DNA from: Novosphingobium sp. 9
GTDB taxonomy: Bacteria; Pseudomonadota; Alphaproteobacteria; Sphingomonadales; Sphingomonadaceae
NCBI RefSeq assembly: GCF_025340265.1
Contig: NZ_CP022707.1
Location: 1,736,501-1,800,500 of the forward strand
Length of the DNA: 64,000 bases
Reading direction: 5' to 3'
In this document: piece by piece, positions 36,751-45,451 of the stretch
Layout of the letters: every line of letters begins with the position of its first letter
How positions within the stretch are numbered: the first letter of the stretch is position 1
Position numbers and translations under genes: made by a program
Notes under the pieces: generated by a model
What the model saw: only the letters and a program-made list of their open reading frames with translations
Database searches by the model: none
Told to the model about the DNA's origin: nothing

Positions 36751-38088
36751 TTGACAGATGAATTGAAGGGCGAGGTCACGCGTGGCGCGCGTGTCCTCGT
36801 GGCCTATCCGCAAATGCGCGGGCCGCGTGGCCCTGTGAGCGATCTCGACACCGAAGCGCGCCTAGAAGAAGCGCGTGGCCTTGCGCTGGCGATCGGCCTG
36901 GAAGTCGTCGAAGCGATGGCAATCCCGATCCGAGAACCGCGTGCGGGCACGCTCTTTGGCGAAGGGCAGATTCAGAATATTTCTGCAGCCTGCCAATTGA
37001 ATGAGGCTGAGCTGATTATCGTTGATGGTGCGTTGTCGGCCATTCAGCAGCGCAATCTTGAGGAGAAGCTCAAGCGCAAGGTCATCGATCGTACCGGGCT
37101 TATTCTGGAGATTTTCGGTGAGCGCGCGGCGACGGCGGAAGGCCGCCTCCAGGTAGAACTCGCGCATCTCGATTATCAGGCGGGGCGTCTTGTGCGCAGT
37201 TGGACGCACCTTGAACGCCAGCGCGGTGGTTTCGGGTTCCTTGGTGGTCCAGGTGAAACCCAGATCGAGGCGGATCGCCGCATGATCCGTGATCGCATGG
37301 CGAAGATCCGCCGCGAGCTGGAGCAAGTGCGCCGTACGCGGGGGCTGCACAGGGATCGTCGTGAGAAGGCTCCCTGGCCGATTGTCGCGCTTGTCGGTTA
37401 TACCAATGCGGGTAAGTCCACGCTATTCAATCATCTGACCGGCGCAGAGGTGATGGCGCAGGATCTGCTCTTTGCGACGCTCGACCCGACAATGCGGGCG
37501 GTGCGCCTGCCAGCGGTAGAAAAGGCGATCCTGTCGGATACGGTAGGGTTCATTTCCGATCTTCCGACGCAGCTGGTTGCCGCCTTCCGTGCAACGCTGG
37601 AGGAAGTGACCGCGGCTGACGTCATTCTGCATGTGCGCGATATCGCCAATCCCGATACTGACGCACAGAAACGGCAGGTGCTCGATGTGCTGGCTGATCT
37701 TGGTGTGTTACCTGACGAGGATAGTAACATTGACGGGGCGATCCCGATTATCGAGGTCTGGAACAAGTGGGATTTGCTGAGCCCCGAACGCGTAGCTGAA
37801 CTGGAAGATGCGGTTGAGCATCGCCCCGATGAAACCATCGTTCCGCTATCGGCGCTGACTGGAGAGGGCTGTGACAGGCTGCTCGATGTGGTTGGTCACA
37901 GGCTTACAGTGGATGCGAAAGTCTATACATTCCTGATTTCGGCAGGTGACGGACAGCGCCTTGCTTATTTGCATGCGCGCGGGCAAGTCCTAAGCGAGAC
38001 CGATGGAGGCGAAGGGCCTGAAGGCCCCATGCTCCGTATCGAAGTGCGTCTGACAGAGCGCGAGTTAGGCCGTTACCGTTCGCTCTGA
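36751..38088 (+). CDS. hflX: GTPase HflX
   Basis: Ribosome-binding GTPase that splits stalled or heat-stressed ribosomes. The 445-residue protein has the N-terminal HflX domain (ALSAIQQRNLEEKLKRKVID, then RTGLILEIFGERA), the signature RGGFGFLGGPGETQIEADRR, and the G domain with G1 GYTNAGKST, G3 DTVGFISDLP and G4 NKWD. The start appears to be TTG at 36751; no ATG or GTG gives a complete N-terminus. The hfq-hflX order is conserved. Its 3' end overlaps the convergent mazG by 24 bp. Confidence 0.95.
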   Translation: MTDELKGEVTRGARVLVAYPQMRGPRGPVSDLDTEARLEEARGLALAIGLEVVEAMAIPIREPRAGTLFGEGQIQNISAACQLNEAELIIVDGALSAIQQRNLEEKLKRKVIDRTGLILEIFGERAATAEGRLQVELAHLDYQAGRLVRSWTHLERQRGGFGFLGGPGETQIEADRRMIRDRMAKIRRELEQVRRTRGLHRDRREKAPWPIVALVGYTNAGKSTLFNHLTGAEVMAQDLLFATLDPTMRAVRLPAVEKAILSDTVGFISDLPTQLVAAFRATLEEVTAADVILHVRDIANPDTDAQKRQVLDVLADLGVLPDEDSNIDGAIPIIEVWNKWDLLSPERVAELEDAVEHRPDETIVPLSALTGEGCDRLLDVVGHRLTVDAKVYTFLISAGDGQRLAYLHARGQVLSETDGGEGPEGPMLRIEVRLTERELGRYRSL

Positions 38089-38871
38089 TCGTTTGACGGC
38101 CTGCCAATACTGCTCTTGTTCGTCCAGAGTGAGTATGGCGAAGTCATGGCCGTCCTCGCTGGCGAACTGTTCCATCGAGCGAAAGCGCCGCTCAAACTTG
38201 GCATTGGCCGCACGCAAGGCGTCTTCCGGGGCAATACCGTTGAGGCGCACGAGATTGACGGCTGCAAACAGCAGGTCTCCAGCCTCTTCCAGCTTTTCTT
38301 CAGGAGAGGCCTCGGCCAGTTCGGCGACTTCTTCAGCAACTTTGGCCGCCGCGCTGTGGGGTTCGGGCCAGTCGAAGCCCACGCGTGCCGCACGCTTCTG
38401 CAGCTTTTCTGCACGCATCAGGGCAGGGAGGGTCACGGCAACGCCATCAATCGCGCTGGTTTCTCCCTTTGCTTCCCTTTCGGATGCTTTGATCTCTTCC
38501 CAGCGCCGATGTATGCCTTCAACATCGAGCTGGTCGTTCACGTCACCGAAAATATGTGGGTGGCGGCGTTCCATCTTGTGTGAAATCGCGGCGGCAACGT
38601 CAGCGAAAGCGAATGCGCCGCGTTCTTCCGCCATGCGTGCATGGAAGACGACCTGAAACAAGAGGTCTCCCAGTTCGTCACGCAGTGAAATGAGGTCGTC
38701 ATGAGCGATGGCTTCGGCGACTTCGTAAGCTTCTTCTATTGTGTAAGGTGCAATCGTCGCGAATGTCTGTTCGCGGTCCCACTCGCATCCGGTCTCGGGA
38801 TGGCGCAGGCGGACCATGATGGCCAGTAGACGAGCGAGTTCCTGATCCGGTGTACGGTTCGTCGCGGCCAT
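38065..38871 (-). CDS. mazG: Nucleoside triphosphate pyrophosphohydrolase MazG
   Basis: Housekeeping enzyme hydrolysing (d)NTPs to monophosphates and pyrophosphate. From the ATG at 38871 (MAATNRTPDQELARLL) the protein has 268 residues and two MazG domains: the first with RHPETGCEWDREQTFATIAP and EEAYEVAEAI-LRDELGDLLFQ, the second with KVAEEVAELAE and EEAGDLLFAAVNL. The ExxE and ExxD metal-binding motifs are present in both. The frame is open upstream to 38934, but that part is not family-like. Convergent overlap with hflX. Confidence 0.94.
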   Translation of the reverse strand: MAATNRTPDQELARLLAIMVRLRHPETGCEWDREQTFATIAPYTIEEAYEVAEAIAHDDLISLRDELGDLLFQVVFHARMAEERGAFAFADVAAAISHKMERRHPHIFGDVNDQLDVEGIHRRWEEIKASEREAKGETSAIDGVAVTLPALMRAEKLQKRAARVGFDWPEPHSAAAKVAEEVAELAEASPEEKLEEAGDLLFAAVNLVRLNGIAPEDALRAANAKFERRFRSMEQFASEDGHDFAILTLDEQEQYWQAVKRSERTVTA

Positions 38872-39013
38872 CGGGAAACTCCGGTTGAGATGTGAACAGG
38901 AAACCAGGCTACCCGTCCAGATGCCTATGAGCAACGTGTGCGATACTGTTGCGCACAGGAAGCGGTTGACGGCGCGTGGCGATGCTCTAGATCAAGTGGA
39001 ATTATGGGTCATC

Positions 39014-39030
39014 GTCCCGCAAAGTGGGAT
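39014..39030. promoter_or_regulatory. Candidate IclR operator upstream of iclR-type gene
   Basis: GTCCCGCAAAGTGGGAT, a 17-bp imperfect palindrome 26 bp before the regulator start, would allow autoregulation. It shares the pattern RTYCCRCAnRATGGRA with five other sites of the pectin locus. Confidence 0.6.
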
Positions 39031-39055
39031 GGTATAAGATAATGGCACCACGCAT

Positions 39056-39832
39056 ATGGCTACCGCTACCGAAGACAAGCCCGAAATCGAAGTGAAGGGC
39101 ACGCAGACGCTGATGCGTGCGCTTGATATTCTCGATGAAGTGATTGATGGTCCGATCCGCGCCGTTGATCTGGCACGTAAGCTGGGAATGAGCAAGACGA
39201 CGGCGCATCGCCTCGTTCATGCTCTGAAATCCCGCGGCTATCTTTCGGTGACGCGCGAGGGTTTCGGGCTGGGGCCGAAACTGCTTGAACTTGGCGTGAT
39301 GGCAACCGAACAGATTGACTATGTACAGGTTGCGCGCCCGTTCATGGAGCGCTTGTCCGAGGAGACGGGATTCTGCGTTTTCGTGGGCAAGCGCGAAGGC
39401 GACTGGTCTCGACATCTCGATCGCGTGACCGGCCGTCAGCGCCTTCGTGTTGCCACCGCGCCGGGGGATCGCCGTCCGATTGCCGAGACGGGGCTCGGCA
39501 AGGCGCTGCTGTTTGACGAGGATGAAGCGACTTGGGAAGCGCTCTACCGTCAGGCGAACGATGGCAAAATCTCATCCGCACGGCTGAAGGCGTGGATGGA
39601 GACTATGCGAAGGCACCACGCCCGTGGGTATGTCTTTCACGATAGCGAACTGGGCGACGGCGTGCGATCGATCGCAGTACCAGTGCGCGATGCTAAGAAG
39701 GAGGTCGCGATCGCGATTTCCATTGCCAGTGCCGCGCATTATCTTACCGACGATATCGCTGATGCGCTGATTGCCAAGGTGGTGAAGACGGCGGCCGAAA
39801 TCAGCGAGGCGGTGGGGTTCCGGGTTCGCTGA
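39056..39832 (+). CDS. IclR family regulator of the pectin locus
   Basis: A 258-residue IclR-type regulator, probably functionally like KdgR, which senses a keto-deoxy-gluconate intermediate. The winged helix-turn-helix spans about 15-75 (TLMRALDILDEVIDGPIRAV then MSKTTAHRLVHALKSRGYLS); the rest is the effector domain (ETGFCVFVGKREGDWSRHLD, then VRSIAVPVRD). It is convergent with kdgK and adjoins kduD/kduI, and a copy of the locus-wide palindrome lies just upstream. Ligand and repressor/activator mode are inferred. Confidence 0.9.
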   Translation: MATATEDKPEIEVKGTQTLMRALDILDEVIDGPIRAVDLARKLGMSKTTAHRLVHALKSRGYLSVTREGFGLGPKLLELGVMATEQIDYVQVARPFMERLSEETGFCVFVGKREGDWSRHLDRVTGRQRLRVATAPGDRRPIAETGLGKALLFDEDEATWEALYRQANDGKISSARLKAWMETMRRHHARGYVFHDSELGDGVRSIAVPVRDAKKEVAIAISIASAAHYLTDDIADALIAKVVKTAAEISEAVGFRVR

Positions 39833-39836
39833 TCGT

Positions 39837-39851
39837 GGCGCTACTAGCGCC
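39837..39851. terminator. Short hairpin between convergent iclR-type gene and kdgK
   Basis: GGCGCT-ACT-AGCGCC overlaps the kdgK stop and follows the regulator stop by 4 bp. The stem is short (6 bp) and lacks a T run, so its role is tentative. Confidence 0.4.
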
Positions 39852-40857
39852 GGACGTCGAGACTGCCTTCCATAAAGGCCATGAGATCCTTGATTCCGAA
39901 CAGGCTCGCGTCTCCGGGGAGGCTGTGCTTGAGCGCAGCTACCGCAAGGCCGCTGCGAGCGATGTTTTCGAGATCGTCCGGGGCGGCTGAAAGCAGGCCG
40001 TGAAGCACACCCGTCGCGAAAGCGTCGCCGCCGCCAATCCTGTCGATGATTCCCGTTATCGACAGTTCCTCGGTCTGGACATGCTGTGTCGGCGTATCGA
40101 GACGCGCCGCCAGTCGGTGGTGGTCCGCATCAATGAGGTGTCGCGCCGTGGAGGCGATCATCGAGAGGTTCGGGAAAGTCTTGAAAGCGGCAAGAGCGGC
40201 GTCGCGGCGACGCTCGGGGCCGTCGCCGGAGAAAGTCTGGCCCAGCAGCAGCGAGATATCGCGATGGTTGCCGAACAACACGTCGGCCTGGCTGACCAGT
40301 TCGGTCAGCGTTGTGCGCGGGTCGCTGTCCCAGGCTTCCCATAGCCGAGCACGGTAATTGCCGTCGAAGATCACTTTCATGCCTTTGGCGTGCGCGGCCT
40401 TGGCTGCGGTGATTGCTGCCTGAGCAGGGCCAGCGCCCAGCGCTGGCGTGATGCCTGACAGGTGTAACCAGTCCATGCCATCCAGCAGGGCATCCCAATC
40501 CCAGCTTTCCGGGGCGGCGCATGCAAAGACGCTGTTTGCCCGGTCATAGACAATTTCGGATGACCGCAGGCTTGCACCGGGCGTCAGGAAGTAGAGGCCC
40601 ATACGCCCCGGCTCTCGCCGAAGGCCTTCACAGTTCACGCCGGCACCGCGCAAGGCTGCGAGCGCGGTATCGCCGAGGCCGTCATCCGGAATCAGGCCGA
40701 TCATACTGGTGGAATGCCCCAGACTGGCAAGGCCGATCGCGACATTGGCCTCTGCCCCACCGACATGCAGGTCAAGGCTGGTCGCGGTACGCAGCAACGT
40801 CCGTCCCGGAGGCGAAAGGCGGCAGAGAAGCTCACCAAAGCAGGCGATGCGAGTCAT
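39844..40857 (-). CDS. kdgK: 2-dehydro-3-deoxygluconokinase
   Basis: Phosphorylates 2-keto-3-deoxygluconate to KDPG, the last step before the Entner-Doudoroff aldolase. The 337-residue PfkB-family kinase has the N-terminal GELLCRLSPPG, the di-glycine substrate signature HVGGAEANVAIGLASLG, DGNYRARLWE and the anion-hole/catalytic GGGDAFATGVLHGLL with its catalytic Asp. It is the last gene of the minus-strand series kduI-kduD-kdgK, 37 bp after kduD. No KDPG aldolase gene is in the window. Confidence 0.92.
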   Translation of the reverse strand: MTRIACFGELLCRLSPPGRTLLRTATSLDLHVGGAEANVAIGLASLGHSTSMIGLIPDDGLGDTALAALRGAGVNCEGLRREPGRMGLYFLTPGASLRSSEIVYDRANSVFACAAPESWDWDALLDGMDWLHLSGITPALGAGPAQAAITAAKAAHAKGMKVIFDGNYRARLWEAWDSDPRTTLTELVSQADVLFGNHRDISLLLGQTFSGDGPERRRDAALAAFKTFPNLSMIASTARHLIDADHHRLAARLDTPTQHVQTEELSITGIIDRIGGGDAFATGVLHGLLSAAPDDLENIARSGLAVAALKHSLPGDASLFGIKDLMAFMEGSLDVRR

Positions 40858-40894
40858 CGTAACGGTATCCGGTCAGACAATGTGGACAGACCTC

Positions 40895-41650
40895 TTAGCG
40901 CGCAAGCCATCCGCCGTCGACTGCCAGCACTTGTCCTGTGACATAGTCGGAGGCCTGAGAGGCGAGAAATACCGCCGCGCCGGCAATGTCTTCTGGGCGT
41001 CCCCAGCGGCCTGTGGGAATGCGCTCCAGAATCTGGCGACTGCGTGTTTCGTCAGCTTGTAGCGCGGCAGTGTTGTTGGTGGCGATGTAGCCCGGCGCAA
41101 TGGCATTGACCTGCACGCCGCGCGGCGCCAGTTCGTTTGCCATTGCCTTGGTCACGCCGCCGACACCGGACTTGGCGGCAGCATAGCTTGGTACGCGGAT
41201 GCCGCCCTGGAAGGTCAGCAGCGAAGCGATGTTGATGATCTTCCCCGCACCCCGCTCGGCCATGCCCCTGGCAGCGGCCTGACTGAGGAAGAACAGCGTC
41301 TTGAGATTGGTGTCGATGACCGCGTCCCAGTCCTCTTCGGAGAACTGGAGCAGGTCGTCGCGGCGGATGATCCCGGCGTTGTTGACGAGAATGTCGATGC
41401 GCCCCAGCTCTGCGACGGTCTCATCGACGACGCGCTGGACTGGAGCGATTGTGGAGAGATCGGCCCTGATGTTAACGGCCTTGCGTCCGGTCGCGGCAAT
41501 TTTCTCCAGCGTTTCGGAAGGTTCCGAGCGCCCCGCGACGGCAACGTCGGCACCGGCCTCGGCAAAGGCGACCGCGATCGCCTGTCCGATACCCGTATTG
41601 GCGCCGGTGACGAGCGCCGTCTTGCCGGTCAGATCGAAGGATATGGCCAT
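40895..41650 (-). CDS. kduD: 2-dehydro-3-deoxy-D-gluconate 5-dehydrogenase
   Basis: Short-chain dehydrogenase reducing 3-deoxy-D-glycero-2,5-hexodiulosonate to 2-keto-3-deoxygluconate. The 251-residue protein shows the dinucleotide motif TGANTGIGQAIA, NNAGIIRRDDLLQFSEEDW, the serine in ASLLTFQGGIRVPSY and the catalytic YAAAKSG. The RRDD and FQGG/VPSYAA stretches are characteristic of KduD among SDRs. Start at 41650 (MAISFDLTGK); the frame is open farther up, inside kduI. It follows kduI after 23 bp. Confidence 0.92.
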   Translation of the reverse strand: MAISFDLTGKTALVTGANTGIGQAIAVAFAEAGADVAVAGRSEPSETLEKIAATGRKAVNIRADLSTIAPVQRVVDETVAELGRIDILVNNAGIIRRDDLLQFSEEDWDAVIDTNLKTLFFLSQAAARGMAERGAGKIINIASLLTFQGGIRVPSYAAAKSGVGGVTKAMANELAPRGVQVNAIAPGYIATNNTAALQADETRSRQILERIPTGRWGRPEDIAGAAVFLASQASDYVTGQVLAVDGGWLAR

Positions 41651-41673
41651 GTCCTGTCCTCTTGCCCGAATGC

Positions 41674-42507
41674 TTACTTGAGCTGGCAGATGTCGAGGAC
41701 GTTCATGTCCGTATAATCGAGGTTCTCGCCACCCATCGCCCAGATGAAGGCGTAGGACTTGGTGCCCGAACCCATGTGGACGGACCACGGCGGCGAGATC
41801 ACGGCTTCCTCGTTCTCGATGACGATGTGGCGCATCGCTTCGGGCTCGCCCATGTAGTGGAACACGCGGTCGCCGCCCTGCAGATCGAAGTAGAGGTAGA
41901 TCTCGCTGCGACGGTCGTGGAGATGCGGGGGCATCGTGTTCCACACGCTACCGGTCTCCAGAACGGTCAGCCCAAGCAGAAGCTGCGCGCTTTCGCACAC
42001 GCCGGGGATGACCAACTGATAGATCGTGCGATGGTTGGAGTTGGCCAGATCGCCGCGCTCCAGCGGGTTCGCCTCGGCCAGCGTGATCTTCTTGATCGGG
42101 CACACCTTGTGGGCCGGAAGCGAGGCAATGTAATAGCGCGCTTCGGCGCCTTCGAAGATGACCTCGTTCGTGCCCATCGGCACGTAGAGGCACTCCTTGT
42201 TGCCCATTTCGTATCGCGTACCGTCAACGACAATCGCGCCGGGGCCGCCGATGTTGACGATGCCAGCCTCGCGCCGTTCGAGGAAGGGGTGGCCCTTGGC
42301 CGAGGCGGGCTCGCTCTGTTCCGGCAGCTTGATCGAGCCGCCAGCCGGAACCGCGCCGCCGATCACGAAACGCTCGTTATGAGAGTAGTTCAGGCAGACT
42401 TTGCCGGGCTCGAACATGCTGCCAACCAGATAGCGATCGCGCAGGTCCTCATTGTCGACGCACTGCATCATGTCGGGGTGCGTGGCGTGATAGGTCTTCT
42501 CAAACAT
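41674..42507 (-). CDS. kduI: 5-dehydro-4-deoxy-D-glucuronate isomerase
   Basis: Zinc-dependent cupin-fold isomerase converting 5-keto-4-deoxyuronate from unsaturated galacturonate into 3-deoxy-2,5-hexodiulosonate. The 277-residue length is standard. Zinc ligands equivalent to those of E. coli KduI are in place: H195, H197, E202 ([15 protein letters not shown]) and H244 (PPWSVHMG). Further family signatures are [15 protein letters not shown] and YIASLPAHK. It starts the kduI-kduD-kdgK series, with a candidate IclR site 67-83 bp upstream, at the end of the transporter gene. Confidence 0.96.
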   Translation of the reverse strand: MFEKTYHATHPDMMQCVDNEDLRDRYLVGSMFEPGKVCLNYSHNERFVIGGAVPAGGSIKLPEQSEPASAKGHPFLERREAGIVNIGGPGAIVVDGTRYEMGNKECLYVPMGTNEVIFEGAEARYYIASLPAHKVCPIKKITLAEANPLERGDLANSNHRTIYQLVIPGVCESAQLLLGLTVLETGSVWNTMPPHLHDRRSEIYLYFDLQGGDRVFHYMGEPEAMRHIVIENEEAVISPPWSVHMGSGTKSYAFIWAMGGENLDYTDMNVLDICQLK

Positions 42508-42570
42508 GGGACTCTCCGAAAATTCGTGTTCTTGTCGCCGGTTATAGCGCGCTCATGGGGAGTGAAAGGC

Positions 42571-44154
42571 TTAATCCCGCGATATGGAATTAAGGTTCAC
42601 ATTGCGATGCGGGTGAAGCTCGGATGCCGGATCATCGCTGAGCGGATTGCGACCCCAGAGTTGATCGTATCGCCAGCCGGACAGGTCTTCGACCACGCGT
42701 CCCGCTTCCGGGCTCGATGGCGCTCGGTGTCCGGCGCGCAGATGCTCGATTTCAGCCATGAGGATGGCGTGCGTCTTGGGCGAAAGGCGAAAGCGTGTGG
42801 ATACCAGAATGCCGAAAATCAGCATGGCGACGGTGCCGAAGCCCAGCAGCGCAGCAATCGTGACGACGGCATCGTCGGATTGAACCTGCGCCCCTGAAAC
42901 AAATCCGCCCGCTTCCATGACGATGCCGACGCCGGCGACGGCAGCAGCCTGGGTTGCCTTGCGCACAAAAGTCATGACGCCTGCAAAAGCACCCTCACGG
43001 CGACGTCCGGTCACGATCTCGTCGACATCGGCCATGTAATTGTACGTGGCCCATGGGATGTAGTTGAGCGCCCCGCGACCAAGGCCCGCAAGCACGATGG
43101 GTGCCCAGATGATCGGGCCGCTCGCAGAAATGCCCATGGCCCAGAGGAATACCAGCATCAGCGCGCCCGCCGCGAACGACGCCGCCGCGATCTGGTAGGC
43201 CATGGAGGGGGATGCCCGCAGCGCCATGTTGATCGCCACGATTACCGCAACGAACTGGACGATGTACATCGTGCCCAGAAGGCCCGAGGCCACAGCGGTC
43301 GATCCTGCCAGCGCGAAGATCACGAAGAAGGTGAAGGCGGCGTTGAAGATATCCTGGCTGATATAGCCGCCGAGATACATGCCCAGATGCAGCCGGAACG
43401 CCCGGATGCGCATCGTCGAGAACAGATTGCGATACAGGGCCTTGATCGCGTCGAGGGGACTGGCAGCCTGTGACTTGTGTGCCTGGGCCGGATCAGCGGC
43501 GGCAGGGATATGCCGCTCCCAACTGACCGCCCACAGACAGGCGGCGGTCGCCATGAACAGCACGGCGAAGATGCAGCCCATGTAAAAGAACGTCGCGGCG
43601 CTGTCGCGGCCCAGCGCGGTGATGAGCCAGAGCGGAAGAAAGCCGGCAAGGATCGCGGCGGCCTGGCCGAACAGGATACGCGATCCGGCGAACTTGGCTT
43701 TCGTGCGGTAATCGCTCGACATTTCTGCCGCGAGTGTCTCGAACGGGATGATCTCCATTGCGTAGACCAGTTCGAACAGCACGTAGCTGACCAGATAGTA
43801 CCAGAAATGCATGCCCGGCAGCCACATCAGGGCAAAGCTGGGCAACAGGGGAATGGCAGCGAGGATGAAGAACCGGCGGCGTCCAAATCGACGCCCGAGT
43901 GCGGTCGCGCCGAAGTGATCGGAGATATAGCCGATCATCGGCGACGCGAAAGCATCGAGCACGCGGGCGACGGCGAAAATCAATCCGGCTTCAGCAGCGG
44001 AAAGTCCGCAGAACTGGGTGTAGAAGATCAGGACCCAGCCGGAAATCACTGCCATCGAGCCCGCGCCCAGCACGTCGTTCGAGCCGTAGCCGAGATACGT
44101 TGTCAGGCGCACCTGTCGCGTGGGTCTGCCGTCTTGTTCGGGCATCGCGGGCAT
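42571..44154 (-). CDS. GPH-family sugar:cation symporter
   Basis: A 527-residue inner-membrane transporter of the glycoside-pentoside-hexuronide:cation symporter family (major facilitator superfamily), with about 12 hydrophobic segments. Family marks are YLGYGSNDVLGAGSM at the N-terminus, VLDAFASPMIGYISDHF in loop 2-3, GRRRFFIL, and IIPFETLAAEMSSDY-RTKAKF. A 70-residue C-terminal cytoplasmic tail follows. Position between GH105 and kduI suggests uptake of an oligo-galacturonate or unsaturated rhamnogalacturonan disaccharide; the true substrate is inferred from context. Confidence 0.88.
   Translation of the reverse strand: MPAMPEQDGRPTRQVRLTTYLGYGSNDVLGAGSMAVISGWVLIFYTQFCGLSAAEAGLIFAVARVLDAFASPMIGYISDHFGATALGRRFGRRRFFILAAIPLLPSFALMWLPGMHFWYYLVSYVLFELVYAMEIIPFETLAAEMSSDYRTKAKFAGSRILFGQAAAILAGFLPLWLITALGRDSAATFFYMGCIFAVLFMATAACLWAVSWERHIPAAADPAQAHKSQAASPLDAIKALYRNLFSTMRIRAFRLHLGMYLGGYISQDIFNAAFTFFVIFALAGSTAVASGLLGTMYIVQFVAVIVAINMALRASPSMAYQIAAASFAAGALMLVFLWAMGISASGPIIWAPIVLAGLGRGALNYIPWATYNYMADVDEIVTGRRREGAFAGVMTFVRKATQAAAVAGVGIVMEAGGFVSGAQVQSDDAVVTIAALLGFGTVAMLIFGILVSTRFRLSPKTHAILMAEIEHLRAGHRAPSSPEAGRVVEDLSGWRYDQLWGRNPLSDDPASELHPHRNVNLNSISRD
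42574..42590. promoter_or_regulatory. Candidate IclR operator upstream of kduI
   Basis: ATCCCGCGATATGGAAT matches the shared 17-bp palindrome. It overlaps the last codons of the transporter gene, 67-83 bp before the kduI start, so it could control an internal promoter for kduI-kduD-kdgK. Overlap with coding sequence makes chance similarity possible. Confidence 0.45.
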
Positions 44155-44266
44155 CCTCTACCATGGTTTGCCGGTTGTCCGGCTCTGGCGGCGCGGTCTC
44201 TTGGGGGACCGCTGTCGCCTTTTCTTGTCGGAGTTAATGTGCCGCACCGGAGCGCGACGTTTCAAG

Positions 44267-45451
44267 TCAAATATAGCTGCGCAGGAATTCGCCGAGCGCG
44301 CAGATCGCCAGACTCTGGCCATAGGGCATCGAGGTGAGGGCTATGTCCTTGTAGAACTGCATCGTGTCACCCATCGCGGTGCCGAAGCTCACCTGCTGAA
44401 GTTCGCCGGTCTCGTCGATATTGGCGAGCACGCCCTTTACCGCCGCGATGCCCACGGCCTCGTAATGGCGGGGCAGATAGCCCTTGCGCACGGCCTTCAG
44501 GATTCCATACGCGAACCCGGCGGTGGCCGAAGCTTCCAGATAGCTCGTCGGATCGACGATGAGCGTGTGCCACAGGCCGGTCTCTGCATCCTGCGTCTCT
44601 GCCAGCGTCTTTACCTGCGCGGTGAGTGTGTCGATCAGGAAGGTGCGGAAGGCATCCCCTTCGGGCAGGTTCAGGATCTCGATGATCTCGGGAATGGCGA
44701 TCGTCACCCAGCAGTTTCCGCGCGCCCAAAGCGCTTCGGCGAAGTTGTGGCGATCGGTGAAGTCCCAGCCGTGGAACCACAGCCCGGTCTTACGATCGAA
44801 CAGGTATTTGATGTGAACGAGGAACTGGCGCTTGGCTTCCTCGACATACTGCGGGCGGTTCAGCAACAGGCCGATCTTGGCGAGCGGCAGCACCGACATC
44901 ATCAGGGTGTCGTCCCACATCTCGCCCGGATTTTCGTCATTATAGACGATGTGCTGGAAGCCGCCTTCCTCGGTCTTGGGCAATCCATCGGGCGCCATCA
45001 GCCATTCGGCCCATGTATCCAGATAAGGGATGTAGCGCGGGTCCGGCTCGTACTCGTAGAGATAGGCGAGTGTGATGAACGGGGCCATCGTGTTGATGTT
45101 CTTGGTCGGCGTGCCTTCGGCGAAGCGATCCTCGAACCATTGCTTGATGATGCTCAATGCCTTGTCATCGCCGGTCTGCTCGAAATAGCGCCACATGCCG
45201 AAGAGGCCGACGCCGTGGGTCCATTCCCATCCGGCCCAGCCCTTGGTGTCGATCACGCGACCGTCTTCGAGGTGCAGGAGGAATTCGCCGGTCTCGTCCT
45301 TGATGTTGACGAGGTTGTCCATCAGCAGGTCGATGGAGCGGACGATGTCCTCGCGCGGAATGTCGTGCGTAAGGGCGGCCAAGTGGGGTCTCCTGAAAGT
45401 CCCGGCGGCATGCGTCTCGCGCGGGAGGGAAATGGGATTGAGAATGTTCAT
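44267..45451 (-). CDS. GH105-type unsaturated rhamnogalacturonyl hydrolase
   Basis: A 394-residue (alpha/alpha)6-barrel enzyme of the GH88/GH105 group that hydrates the double bond of unsaturated galacturonate at the non-reducing end, releasing 5-keto-4-deoxyuronate and rhamnose or a rhamnosyl oligomer. Visible marks are WEWTHGVGLFGMWRYFEQ, the catalytic aspartate region GEMWDDTLMMSVLPLA, WFHGWD, and ARGNCWVTIAIPEI. No signal peptide is present, so it is cytoplasmic. The start overlaps the true GH35 stop by ATGA. A longer continuous open frame that fuses it to the GH35 gene is an artefact of two frameshifts in GH35. Confidence 0.92.
   Translation of the reverse strand: MNILNPISLPRETHAAGTFRRPHLAALTHDIPREDIVRSIDLLMDNLVNIKDETGEFLLHLEDGRVIDTKGWAGWEWTHGVGLFGMWRYFEQTGDDKALSIIKQWFEDRFAEGTPTKNINTMAPFITLAYLYEYEPDPRYIPYLDTWAEWLMAPDGLPKTEEGGFQHIVYNDENPGEMWDDTLMMSVLPLAKIGLLLNRPQYVEEAKRQFLVHIKYLFDRKTGLWFHGWDFTDRHNFAEALWARGNCWVTIAIPEIIEILNLPEGDAFRTFLIDTLTAQVKTLAETQDAETGLWHTLIVDPTSYLEASATAGFAYGILKAVRKGYLPRHYEAVGIAAVKGVLANIDETGELQQVSFGTAMGDTMQFYKDIALTSMPYGQSLAICALGEFLRSYI

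Noticed and set aside
38872..39055. tRNA or small RNA between mazG and the iclR-type gene
   Set aside because: No cloverleaf or terminator-bearing RNA structure could be drawn; only the operator-like palindrome stands out.
40872..40888. Possible seventh IclR site between kduD and kdgK
   Set aside because: GTCAGACAATGTGGACA mismatches the pattern at several conserved positions.
44155..44266. Operator upstream of the GPH symporter gene
   Set aside because: No match to the shared palindrome was found; the symporter is probably read from the rhaM promoter.
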